A DNA stretch of 64,000 bases from a virus, in the IMG/VR virus record IMGVR_UViG_3300021478_000216, positions 1-64,000 of that record; one strand, 5' to 3'. A program made the translations under genes and the position numbers. Below the pieces are notes generated by a model. That model was not told where the DNA came from, did no database searches, and saw only the letters and a list, made by a program, of their open reading frames with translations. This document shows positions 50,363-57,229 of the stretch, piece after piece (the stretch's first letter is position 1; every line of letters begins with the position of its first letter).

Positions 50363-50376
50363 CGGAGTTGTCGCCG

Positions 50377-51084
50377 TTACTTAGCCGCGACCGCTGTCTT
50401 CCAGAACTCGGTGTCCATGTACACCGTGGGGTCCTCCACCTTTGCTTCGTGAAAGGCTTCGAGGCGTTCGACGCAAGTGCCGCATCGTCCGCAGTGGGAA
50501 GTTCCGCCCTTGTAGCATGACCACGTGAGATCAATAGGAACGCGGAGTTCGCCTGCCCTCCTGGCGATGTCAGCCTTAGTCCTGAAGATGTAAGGAGTCC
50601 TGATTTCGAATCCTGGGTGAATAAATCCTTCGTTACCGATCTTGATAGCTGCCTCTAGGTTCCTGATAAACTCAGGCCTACAGTCAGGATAGATCGCGTG
50701 GTCACCTGCATGAACCGCCGTGGCGACAAACTGAGCCTTGATGGAGATAGCCACTCCCGCCGCCATAGCTATCATGACCATGTTACGGTTCGGGACAACC
50801 GTTGCCTTCATGCTCTCGGCATCGTAGCTGCCTTCCGGGACCTCTGCGTTAGGGTCTACCAGGGAGCTTGCGCTGGATACAATCGAACGTCCATAAGACG
50901 GAATGTCTATGATCAGGTGGTGAAGACGAAGGGCTGAAGTGATAGCCCTTGCCTGGATAAGTTCCCTGATGTGACGCTGACCGTAGTTGAAGGACACTAC
51001 GTCTACGTCTGTTCCGCTGTTTACAAGATCGTACAGCATAGTGGTGCTGTCAAGTCCGCCGGATACGATTGCTATGCCACCCAT
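50377..51084 (-). CDS. queC: 7-cyano-7-deazaguanine (preQ0) synthase
   Basis: 235 aa. PP-loop SGGLDSTTMLYDL (8-20), NYGQRHIRELIQA, and the C-terminal zinc motif CYKGGTSHCGRCGTC. Converts CDG to preQ0 with ATP and ammonia. It is not fused to a glutamine amidotransferase, unlike Gat-QueC used for the archaeosine-type base. AGGAGC upstream and its own promoter at 51123-51152. Confidence 0.92.
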   Translation of the reverse strand: MGGIAIVSGGLDSTTMLYDLVNSGTDVDVVSFNYGQRHIRELIQARAITSALRLHHLIIDIPSYGRSIVSSASSLVDPNAEVPEGSYDAESMKATVVPNRNMVMIAMAAGVAISIKAQFVATAVHAGDHAIYPDCRPEFIRNLEAAIKIGNEGFIHPGFEIRTPYIFRTKADIARRAGELRVPIDLTWSCYKGGTSHCGRCGTCVERLEAFHEAKVEDPTVYMDTEFWKTAVAAK

Positions 51085-51122
51085 AAGGTTTGCTCCTGGA
51101 TTCTCGCTTTTCGTATAATATA

Positions 51123-51152
51123 ATTATACTACAAGAATCTAGGGAACAACAA
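51123..51152 (-). promoter_or_regulatory. leftward promoter before queC
   Basis: TTGTTG (51147-51152), 18 bases, TATAAT (51123-51128), about 39 bases before the queC start. Lacks the AGCCT box in the usual orientation; GGCTCCA precedes the -35. An AT-rich imperfect inverted repeat (AAGGGAAAT...ATTTCCTTT) lies just upstream. Confidence 0.7.
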
Positions 51153-51202
51153 TGGAGCCTTAAAGGAAATTATTCTGAAATTTCCCTTAATACACTAGTC
51201 AA

Positions 51203-51328
51203 CTAATGACCGCAAGCGTTGGACGCACAGTCGGTTACAATAGCGTGTACTATAGCAAAGATAGCTAGTCCTGTCAGGACTAGTGCACATATCAAACAGA
51301 CAAGAAGTTCCCAGTCTCTATTCTTCAT
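51203..51328 (-). CDS. 41-aa membrane peptide
   Basis: ATG 51328 overlaps the previous gene's end. MKNRDWELLVCLICALVLTG continues as one helix, then a polar Cys-containing tail (DCASNACGH). Function unknown. Confidence 0.5.
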   Translation of the reverse strand: MKNRDWELLVCLICALVLTGLAIFAIVHAIVTDCASNACGH

Positions 51329-51632
51329 GCCTAACAGGCCCTCCTGTCCGAGTCCCGTTACGAGACAGAGTCACTTCCTTAGGTACAGACTTCATGGTAA
51401 GCCAACGGAGCGGTTCTTCGATATTGTCCAGAGCTGGAAAGGTAACTGTTACCGTGTCACCTGTTAGGTTCGTGTCTTCGTTAAGCCAGTCTTCGTCCAT
51501 ACCGTCCCAGTACTCACGTATATACCGGTAGAACTCTTCCGCCTCAGCTAGGGCTCCTTCGTAGTCATCTTCGGCTATCATTTCCTGGATAGAGTCGAAC
51601 TCTACAACTAGCGTCCAACGGCTCATTTCCAT
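51318..51632 (-). CDS. acidic hypothetical protein, 104 aa
   Basis: MEMSRWTLVVEFDSIQEMIA, then a strongly acidic helix (EDDYEGALAEAEEFYRYIRE) and a beta C-terminus. Soluble, very negative first half; could be a DNA-mimic-like or inhibitor protein, but nothing specific is seen. GGAGAG upstream. Confidence 0.55.
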   Translation of the reverse strand: MEMSRWTLVVEFDSIQEMIAEDDYEGALAEAEEFYRYIREYWDGMDEDWLNEDTNLTGDTVTVTFPALDNIEEPLRWLTMKSVPKEVTLSRNGTRTGGPVRHEE

Positions 51633-51648
51633 GATACTCTCCTTATCA

Positions 51649-51674
51649 GGCCCGCCGGCGTGTTCCGGCGGGCC
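51649..51674 (-). terminator. GC-rich hairpin
   Basis: GGCCCGCCGG (51649-51658), 6-base loop, CCGGCGGGCC (51665-51674), perfectly complementary. Sits between two leftward genes; no T run, so possibly a processing or partial termination site. Confidence 0.55.
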
Positions 51675-51684
51675 TCGTTGCTGA

Positions 51685-51915
51685 TTAAGATAAACGTCGA
51701 CCTGATGGGACTTGCTGACCGATGCCTTCGAGACCTTCTCGCAGCTCCTGAATACTGAAGCTAGGCAGCTTGATCTCGCCTTCGGGTTGAAGATTGTGCC
51801 TAGTAGCTGGTTTAGTCTCTGGAGCAGACTTTGACTTGATGGTCAAGGTCTGGCTCGTGTAGTCGTAGATGACGATGATTGTGTCGAACTCCATTGTCTT
51901 AACGGACATCGTCAT
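51685..51915 (-). CDS. small hypothetical protein, 76 aa
   Basis: GGAGGTGCAGC before ATG 51915. The first 30 residues are beta-like (MEFDTIIVIYDYTSQTLTIK), the rest polar with FSIQELREGLEGIG. No family recognised. Confidence 0.55.
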   Translation of the reverse strand: MTMSVKTMEFDTIIVIYDYTSQTLTIKSKSAPETKPATRHNLQPEGEIKLPSFSIQELREGLEGIGQQVPSGRRLS

Positions 51916-52144
51916 GCTGCACCTCCGAGTGATACCTTCGCCAGTGCTGCCGGTAAGCCTTGCATGTTCGGAATCTCGTGCCGGTTGCCCATCCAGCGTG
52001 GACGATGCCGCAGGCTAGAAACGAAATTGAGCCCCAGTCGCTTTTTCTCCTCTCACCCCAAGGGCAGTAGAAGAACGTGCCACCTCGGATCGGAGCTGGA
52101 GGCTCTGGAGAAGACGGAACTAGCCTGTTATGATGAACAGCCAT
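51899..52144 (-). CDS. small zinc-finger-like protein, 81 aa
   Basis: ATG 52144 lies just past the lipoprotein stop. FFYCPWGERRK, ACGIVHAGWA and TCKAYRQHWRRYH give a C2H2-like arrangement that may bind nucleic acid. Basic overall. Function unknown. Confidence 0.55.
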   Translation of the reverse strand: MAVHHNRLVPSSPEPPAPIRGGTFFYCPWGERRKSDWGSISFLACGIVHAGWATGTRFRTCKAYRQHWRRYHSEVQHDDVR

Positions 52145-52145
52145 G

Positions 52146-52463
52146 TTAAGGCTGACCGTTCTGGGTAGCCTGCTTACCTTCTTGCGTCTGACAGAAGGCA
52201 TCCCATTCAGGGATGCGCGTGATCGCGCCTGCGGCTTCGCGCGTCGTCGTGGCGAAGCCTACACCGTTGATACAGATCTCGACGATGTTCGGATGGCCGT
52301 CGACGTTGAGGTAGAGCCCAACGTAGTTCGGATATGACGGTGATACGTTCTGCAGGTCATCGGCGACAGGGTTTCCGCTGGCGCAGCCGGCGATGATTGC
52401 TGCCGCTGCGATGCCAGTACTGGCGACGCCAGCCCAGGTCAGGTCGCGCTTGTTAAGTTTCAT
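52146..52463 (-). CDS. predicted lipoprotein
   Basis: 105 aa. Basic start MKLNKRD, hydrophobic stretch, then IIAGCASG as a lipobox with Cys 27 the lipidation site, and a small compact outer domain with two cysteines (VEICINGVG, DAFCQTQ). Phage lipoproteins often block superinfection at the membrane; that role here is an inference. C-ending codons and higher GC than its neighbours. Confidence 0.7.
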   Translation of the reverse strand: MKLNKRDLTWAGVASTGIAAAAIIAGCASGNPVADDLQNVSPSYPNYVGLYLNVDGHPNIVEICINGVGFATTTREAAGAITRIPEWDAFCQTQEGKQATQNGQP

Positions 52464-52483
52464 GTTCCATTTCTCCTGATTAG

Positions 52484-53281
52484 TTACTTAAGTACAGGCT
52501 TTCTGAGCACGATTGCCATCTTGTCTTCGGCGATGACTTGCCACCCGAGCTCTTTCGGATCGATAGCGTAGTTGCCGAGAATGATGTATGCGCCTGGGTG
52601 CATGCGATTGAGAACTGTTTTTTCCAAGTGTCTCGCCAGCTCGAGATGGACGAACGGACGGTTGAGCCATATCACGTCGGCGAGAATGTAGGGGACCTTG
52701 ACTTCACGAGCGTCTGCTACGAACGCACCGCCCTTGCAGCCCTTAGACTGCAATAGCTCGTTCGCGTCTCTCACGTATTCGGGGTTATAATCGATACCTC
52801 CTGCATCGAGGCCGAATACCTTCTCGGCTATGACTAGCTTAGTGCCTGGACCGCATCCGACTTCGAGAAATTTGAGCCTTCGAGGTGCGAGAACGTCGTT
52901 GCACTTATCGATCGGATCGATATCCGTAACAACAGCGTCGAGCAGCTTGCCGAACGTGCTAATCGGGTAGGGCTTGAACATCCACGATGAACCGTCGATA
53001 GTGTTGTCGGTCGTGACGGCTTCCATTGCCAGCATCTCGTTGATCAGATTACGATGTTCGGCACTCTTGCACCAGCTGAGATCGAAGCCTGCAGCGTCTA
53101 CGATACCTTCAGAACTGCCTATGTCTGCTTGGAGTCCTGGACCTAGCTCCTCGAATAGAACTTCGAACAGAGCGTTCGGGATAAACGCCCAGCAGCCGTC
53201 GATCGAGATCTTGGTGAAGTCCGCTTCTTCTTCGGTGCCCGGTTCCGTCTCGACTAGAACTGACCTAGTTCGATAGAGCAT
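52484..53281 (-). CDS. class I SAM-dependent methyltransferase-like protein
   Basis: 265 aa. The C-terminal half has motif I LKFLEVGCGPGTKLV, motif II-like AGGIDYNPEYVRDA, and ADVIWLNRPFVH at the motif IV place, where a DPPY-like tetrapeptide would sit in a DNA amino-methylase; here it is LNRP. The first 120 residues are unique. Substrate unknown: DNA, a modified base, or a small molecule are all open. CAGGAG upstream. Confidence 0.68.
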   Translation of the reverse strand: MLYRTRSVLVETEPGTEEEADFTKISIDGCWAFIPNALFEVLFEELGPGLQADIGSSEGIVDAAGFDLSWCKSAEHRNLINEMLAMEAVTTDNTIDGSSWMFKPYPISTFGKLLDAVVTDIDPIDKCNDVLAPRRLKFLEVGCGPGTKLVIAEKVFGLDAGGIDYNPEYVRDANELLQSKGCKGGAFVADAREVKVPYILADVIWLNRPFVHLELARHLEKTVLNRMHPGAYIILGNYAIDPKELGWQVIAEDKMAIVLRKPVLK

Positions 53282-53283
53282 TG

Positions 53284-53724
53284 TTACTCCTGTTCTATGA
53301 TGCGGCAGATACTGTATCCCTGCCGTCGGAAGATCTCGTTTTGTACTGCTCTGTAGAGAGGACGTTCTTCCATCCAGATAAGCGCATGTTTGTCAGTTAC
53401 CTGATTGATCTCTGACTCCATAGCATCCTGTGCCATCTCGCCACCGAGTCCTGCTGCGAAGTGAAACATAGACTGAAGTACAGCTGACTGGTACCTAAAG
53501 GCATGCTTTAGCAGAAAAGCTTTCAGGTTAACGAGATGGTCGTCTTCTATGTCGACGATGCGAAGGATTTCTCGATCACCTGACTGCCAGACTTCACCCT
53601 GCTCGAGTAGCTCGTCTACATGGTAGTGTCGTTCTGGCATCTCCGTAGGCTCTCTAGTCATTGCTTCGACAAAGTTTTTCATGATCTGATCGAAGACCTG
53701 ACTCGGTGTACCTTCGTAGATCAT
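53284..53724 (-). CDS. hypothetical protein, 146 aa
   Basis: Acidic, helical: FDQIMKNFVEAMTREPTEMP, DDHLVNLKAFLLKHAFRYQS, then MEERPLYRAVQNEIFRRQGY. No known motif. ATGA overlap with the previous gene; lies just upstream of the methyltransferase. Confidence 0.6.
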   Translation of the reverse strand: MIYEGTPSQVFDQIMKNFVEAMTREPTEMPERHYHVDELLEQGEVWQSGDREILRIVDIEDDHLVNLKAFLLKHAFRYQSAVLQSMFHFAAGLGGEMAQDAMESEINQVTDKHALIWMEERPLYRAVQNEIFRRQGYSICRIIEQE

Positions 53725-53954
53725 GGATCTAGATATCGAGCTGCGAACCGCTCAATAGTCATACCGCCCTGCCGAGTATCGTCAGTTACGATAACCGTTA
53801 GATCCCGGTACTCTTTCGGGTCGTCGGTCTCGGGTGCGTCCTTGCCCCAGAATGCCGAAGCTAGAGCCTTCATGAAAGCTGCTGCCGTAGGACTTGACTC
53901 GCTGACAGGGACGTAATGAACGCCGTCGATGATGACTTTGTCAGGTTTGCTCAT
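53721..53954 (-). CDS. hypothetical protein, 77 aa
   Basis: KVIIDGVHYVPVSESSPTAA followed by YRDLTVIVTDDTRQGGMTIE: an alpha/beta pattern similar to small phage proteins with no assigned role. TAATG overlap with the previous gene. Confidence 0.55.
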   Translation of the reverse strand: MSKPDKVIIDGVHYVPVSESSPTAAAFMKALASAFWGKDAPETDDPKEYRDLTVIVTDDTRQGGMTIERFAARYLDP

Positions 53955-54130
53955 TAGTATCCTGGTTCCTTACGACGTTCAGCTTTCTCCATAGGCACGT
54001 TCTCTTCTTCAGTAAACGCTGCGGTAGCATGCTCGATAGCCTTCATTAGACGTTCGCCTGCTGCGCGGAGTTCTTCAGCGTACTCTTCGTGGGCCTGACG
54101 TAGTGCTCTTCTGTATTCGGGTAGATTCAC
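53954..54130 (-). CDS. small charged helical protein, 58 aa
   Basis: GTG 54130, stop overlapping the next start (TAATG). MNLPEYRRALRQAHEEYAEE continues as one long amphipathic helix with KAERRKEPGY at the end. Fills a gap between two firm genes. Function unknown. Confidence 0.55.
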   Translation of the reverse strand: MNLPEYRRALRQAHEEYAEELRAAGERLMKAIEHATAAFTEEENVPMEKAERRKEPGY

Positions 54131-54137
54131 TGCTACA

Positions 54138-54326
54138 TCACTTCCTATGTTCCATCAGGACGCTTTGTACTCCGATCATCGGGACTAGAAGAATATCTTC
54201 GTCTATATCGAGCCTCCACTGGACTGCTTCCGTTATTAGGTGGTCTGCTTCGATCACGTTGATATGTCCGTCATTGTACTTAATCGTTACCTTGAGTCGT
54301 TTCATAGGACTTATATTGGTACTCAT
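54138..54326 (-). CDS. small hypothetical protein, 62 aa
   Basis: ATG 54326 overlaps the previous TGA; a second ATG at 54305 is possible. LKVTIKYNDGHINVIEADHL and then DIDEDILLVPMIGV suggest a small beta domain. No family recognised. Confidence 0.55.
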   Translation of the reverse strand: MSTNISPMKRLKVTIKYNDGHINVIEADHLITEAVQWRLDIDEDILLVPMIGVQSVLMEHRK

Positions 54327-54871
54327 TCCCCTTGAAACCATCCCTTCTGGACACCGAGATTCATCATCATGGCTGGTGTAACGAAGTGCTCGCTGCCGAC
54401 TGTGCCAGGGAACATTGCCGCTTGTGCTACAGCGTCGCAGTGCTCGACCAGAGCGCTACAGTCCCACCACTTGTCGCTGTTAAATAGAGATGTGAGATCC
54501 TTGGTTAGAGAAGCCTTGAAGAGAGCTAGCATCAGAGCAGGATAGACCGCGAGGTCGTATCCTCCGCCGACTAGGTTCATGGCTGTCTTAGCTGCAACGG
54601 TACGTTGAGCTACTGTCAGCGGCTGTCCTGTAGCCCAGATGACGTTTTCTCGAGGAGCTGCGTCGTATTTAACCTTCGGCCAGCGAGCTTCAACAGTCAT
54701 GCCACCGCCTACGTACATTACAGCGTGACCTGCCCAGCTCTGTGTAGCCATACGGATGACGCTAGCGAAAGGTCCGCTGCCGTGAGCTACGCCCCAGGTT
54801 CCCGCCAGTGGAGGGTAAGGAACGTTGCTGAACTGGAAGCCTTCTGGCGGTCCCTGGTAGTTACGAGTCAT
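54323..54871 (-). CDS. permuted NlpC/P60 (YiiX/YaeF-like) cysteine hydrolase
   Basis: 182 aa. GTWGVAHGSGPFASVIRMAT then WAGHAVMYVGGGMTVEARWP gives the His early, and KWWDCSALVEHCDAVAQ the Cys late: the reversed order of permuted papain-fold enzymes. No signal peptide. These cut lipids or peptides; here a host-directed intracellular target is as likely as peptidoglycan. It lies in the replication arm, far from the lysis genes. Confidence 0.65.
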   Translation of the reverse strand: MTRNYQGPPEGFQFSNVPYPPLAGTWGVAHGSGPFASVIRMATQSWAGHAVMYVGGGMTVEARWPKVKYDAAPRENVIWATGQPLTVAQRTVAAKTAMNLVGGGYDLAVYPALMLALFKASLTKDLTSLFNSDKWWDCSALVEHCDAVAQAAMFPGTVGSEHFVTPAMMMNLGVQKGWFQGE

Positions 54872-55052
54872 TACTAGGGGGTATCCTTTCCTGATTGATC
54901 ATGTTCTTGTCGGTGCGGTGCTGACAAGTGCAGTTCGTGTCTATGCATGACTGATGCAGTGAGATAGCTTCTGACTCCGGATCAGGATGCTCTTCACTCG
55001 GATCCAGCTTGAAGACTTCGCCGGCTCGTCTGCAGGGGTGACAGATCATCAT
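54861..55052 (-). CDS. small Cys-rich protein, 63 aa
   Basis: CHPCRRAG at the start and SCIDTNCTCQH later give two CxxC-like pairs, probably a zinc site. SLHQSC and an acidic linker between. Such treble-clef mini-proteins are common in actinophage accessory arms; role unknown. Confidence 0.55.
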   Translation of the reverse strand: MMICHPCRRAGEVFKLDPSEEHPDPESEAISLHQSCIDTNCTCQHRTDKNMINQERIPPSNDS

Positions 55053-55057
55053 TACTC

Positions 55058-55162
55058 CTAGTGATGTAGTTCCTGAGCAATGTACGATAGCCAGAGGATG
55101 ATAATGAGTAGTTCGCCGATTATGACTCCGAGTAGTAGCATGAGTGCTCCGAACTTACTCAT
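55058..55162 (-). CDS. 34-aa membrane peptide
   Basis: ATG 55162 overlaps the preceding TGA. MSKFGALMLLLGVIIGELLI continues hydrophobic to WLSYIAQELHH. One transmembrane helix. Function unknown. Confidence 0.5.
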   Translation of the reverse strand: MSKFGALMLLLGVIIGELLIIILWLSYIAQELHH

Positions 55163-55467
55163 GCGAACAGCCTGAGTCGTATATTATCGCCCAAGTCGAT
55201 ATCGTGCATTGAATCCGTGCGTGCGGTAGAGTCGTTCATAAGTCTGTCAGCTACTTCATGAGCTGCCTGAATCTTAAAACCTGCACGGACTAGACGTGAC
55301 ATTAGATTAGCCTTCTCGAAGGTTCGGGTCGGCCACTCTATAGGCGTTCCGGACCCTGCATCCTTGTGCCTTTCGAATGGTTTTAGCCATCCCATTCGAT
55401 ACCAGTAGTCCATTTGGCGATTCGTAATTCGTGCACGACTGCACAGTTCCTTAGATGTATAGGACAT
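55159..55467 (-). CDS. MerR-like DNA-binding protein
   Basis: 102 aa from ATG 55467, coupled to the queE stop as TGATG. YTSKELCSRARITNRQMDYW followed by YRMGWLKP is a MerR-type winged helix, and the C-terminal helix AGFKIQAAHEVADRLMND could dimerise. Likely a transcription regulator. Coupled directly behind queE. Confidence 0.65.
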   Translation of the reverse strand: MSYTSKELCSRARITNRQMDYWYRMGWLKPFERHKDAGSGTPIEWPTRTFEKANLMSRLVRAGFKIQAAHEVADRLMNDSTARTDSMHDIDLGDNIRLRLFA

Positions 55468-56255
55468 CAGTGTGCTCTCTGGTCGCCCCAGGCTAGGATA
55501 TGTAGACGTGACGAGACATTGTAGCCTGCTCGAATTCCACGATCTGCTACGAACGTCATCTTGTCCTGTAGAGCCTGCGGAGTCGTGCCTTCCGGCATTA
55601 CCCATATACGCCACGGAGGGATCTTGCACAGAGCTGCGATCTGGCTGATCTCGGAGAAGTCTCCAGGGTTCTTGACCACGAACTTGAAGAACGCCTTGTT
55701 CGAGCCAGCAAAGAAATTCAGGACGTCTAGGTTTCGCCTCACCCTGAGGCTGTTGCCACTAGTAGCCAGCTTAGGCGAGACGGCATATCCACCCACAGCT
55801 TCGTGTAGAAACGGGCTAGGTCTACGAATACCTGCCGTTTCTATATTCGTCTCGATACCTGCCTCTAGTAGAGTATTGACTAGTAGTCCTACAGGGTCTC
55901 CGAGAGACTCTTCAACTGTCGTCTCAGGTCTCTGCATAGACACAGGAACCTGAGCTAGTGGTTCACCACCTGATAGGACTACGAGGCTAGCCCCTGTAGC
56001 ACAGAAGATAGCCTGACTAGCGACGTCGCCTACGCTCATTTCGTGGACTTCTTCGGTGTAGTCGTATACCTTGCGGCTCTGGTGGTGCGCAGCGATAGGG
56101 TCTGAGAAGGCCCATGTATAGGGTGTATCGCACCATGTACAGCGCAGCGGGCAGATTGCTAGTCGAACGAAAGCACAGCGTCGGCCCGTCGCAGGGCCTT
56201 CACCCTGGATCGTGGGCCCGAACACTTCATTTACCAGTAGCGTCTTGCTTGGCAT
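55467..56255 (-). CDS. queE: 7-carboxy-7-deazaguanine synthase (radical SAM)
   Basis: 262 aa. EVFGPTIQGEGPATGRRCAF, then CPLRCTWCDTPYTW carries the C35-x3-C39-x2-C42 iron-sulphur motif, and SGGEPL is the SAM-binding GGE. Converts CPH4 to CDG, the step between QueD and QueC. Complete length for the family. Confidence 0.92.
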   Translation of the reverse strand: MPSKTLLVNEVFGPTIQGEGPATGRRCAFVRLAICPLRCTWCDTPYTWAFSDPIAAHHQSRKVYDYTEEVHEMSVGDVASQAIFCATGASLVVLSGGEPLAQVPVSMQRPETTVEESLGDPVGLLVNTLLEAGIETNIETAGIRRPSPFLHEAVGGYAVSPKLATSGNSLRVRRNLDVLNFFAGSNKAFFKFVVKNPGDFSEISQIAALCKIPPWRIWVMPEGTTPQALQDKMTFVADRGIRAGYNVSSRLHILAWGDQRAH

Positions 56256-56523
56256 TCAGGATCTCCCTGACTTGTTCTTCAGGTAGTTGGAATATCTTGG
56301 CTAGTTCTGACACGGTCCAGAAGTTCGAGTTAGACCTGTGCAAGGTAACTATCTCCTCGCACCATTCAGGATTGATGATCGGTTCGGCACTTCCGCATCC
56401 TGCGATAAAGGCTTGCCGCACCATATCGTATAGTTGCCCAACGGTAGAAGTTACTACAGACTGCTTATCAGGTTTGCCGAACACTTCGAGCCAGTATTCT
56501 TGGAACTTGTCTTCAGGCGACAT
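56227..56523 (-). CDS. helix-turn-helix-like hypothetical protein
   Basis: 98 aa. The C-terminal FWTVSELAKIFQLPEEQVRE-ILNAK segment resembles a sigma-4/HTH unit; the N-terminal part is helical. Overlaps queE by 29 bases. Possibly a regulator. Confidence 0.6.
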   Translation of the reverse strand: MSPEDKFQEYWLEVFGKPDKQSVVTSTVGQLYDMVRQAFIAGCGSAEPIINPEWCEEIVTLHRSNSNFWTVSELAKIFQLPEEQVREILNAKQDATGK

Positions 56524-56710
56524 CTTCGCCTCCGATGTCCCAGCCTGCGCGGACTATTTCGGACTCTGGAATAGGCTCGATCTTCTGCCGCTTCTTTAGG
56601 TCTACCAGAGATTCCATTCTAGGTGTCTTGCTAAGGCCCCTACGTCTGAGACGATCGATGTATTTCGAAATGCCACGGTCCGGATGCTTGCAGTTGTATT
56701 TACGACTCAC
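56513..56710 (-). CDS. small basic protein, 65 aa
   Basis: GTG 56710 after GGGAGCGG. MSRKYNCKHPDRGISKYIDR with Arg/Lys-rich helix, then an acidic end. A short frame MFGSGRES starting upstream (ATG after AAGGAAAG) overlaps its start and could be a leader peptide. First gene after the promoter at 56747. Confidence 0.55.
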   Translation of the reverse strand: MSRKYNCKHPDRGISKYIDRLRRRGLSKTPRMESLVDLKKRQKIEPIPESEIVRAGWDIGGEDVA

Positions 56711-56746
56711 GACCGCTCCCGAACATTATTATTCTTTCCTTACTTA

Positions 56747-56776
56747 ATTATATCACGAGATCTAACAGAAATGCCA
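56747..56776 (-). promoter_or_regulatory. leftward promoter with AGCCT box
   Basis: TGGCAT (56771-56776), 18 bases, TATAAT (56747-56752), with GGAGCCTC before the -35. It would drive the queE segment (56710 leftward). The -35 itself is weaker than at the other sites. Confidence 0.65.
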
Positions 56777-56807
56777 GAGGCTCCAGCAAGATCTTTTTGA
56801 GATACCG

Positions 56808-57227
56808 TTACTTGCCTTCATGACCTCCCTGGTATCTCTTGAGAGCTTCCGTGAAAGGATTAGGAGTCGCTATGCCGCCGTTGGAAGGAGCCTGTCGCTG
56901 CGTCGTCTTCTGACGCATTACGTCACAGGCTGTCGTGACGTGCGACCGAATAGCCTTATCGGACGGGTAGAAGTCTCCCGCAGGACCTTCAGCAGTTACC
57001 TGACCGATGATCTGAATCTGAACGTCTGCAGGTCCGCCATCCAGAAGCGCCGCGCCTCCAGGCAGAGAGGCTCTAGCGACGATAACTATGGCGTAGGCTG
57101 CAGTGAGCTTCCCGTTGACATCCCAGTTGCCGAAGACGACATCGAACCCTAGGACGTTGAGGCCTGTGCTACTTAGAGGAAGGGCTTCCTCGACGACGGT
57201 GTAGATACGGTCCTGTAGGTCTTCCAT
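56808..57227 (-). CDS. hypothetical protein, 139 aa
   Basis: Alpha/beta: TAAYAIVIVARASLPGGAAL and VQIQIIGQVTAEGPAGDFYP strands, then a helix with ACDVMRQKTTQRQ. No recognised motif. Just downstream of the SNF2 helicase; three bases separate them. Confidence 0.6.
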   Translation of the reverse strand: MEDLQDRIYTVVEEALPLSSTGLNVLGFDVVFGNWDVNGKLTAAYAIVIVARASLPGGAALLDGGPADVQIQIIGQVTAEGPAGDFYPSDKAIRSHVTTACDVMRQKTTQRQAPSNGGIATPNPFTEALKRYQGGHEGK

Positions 57228-57229
57228 CG

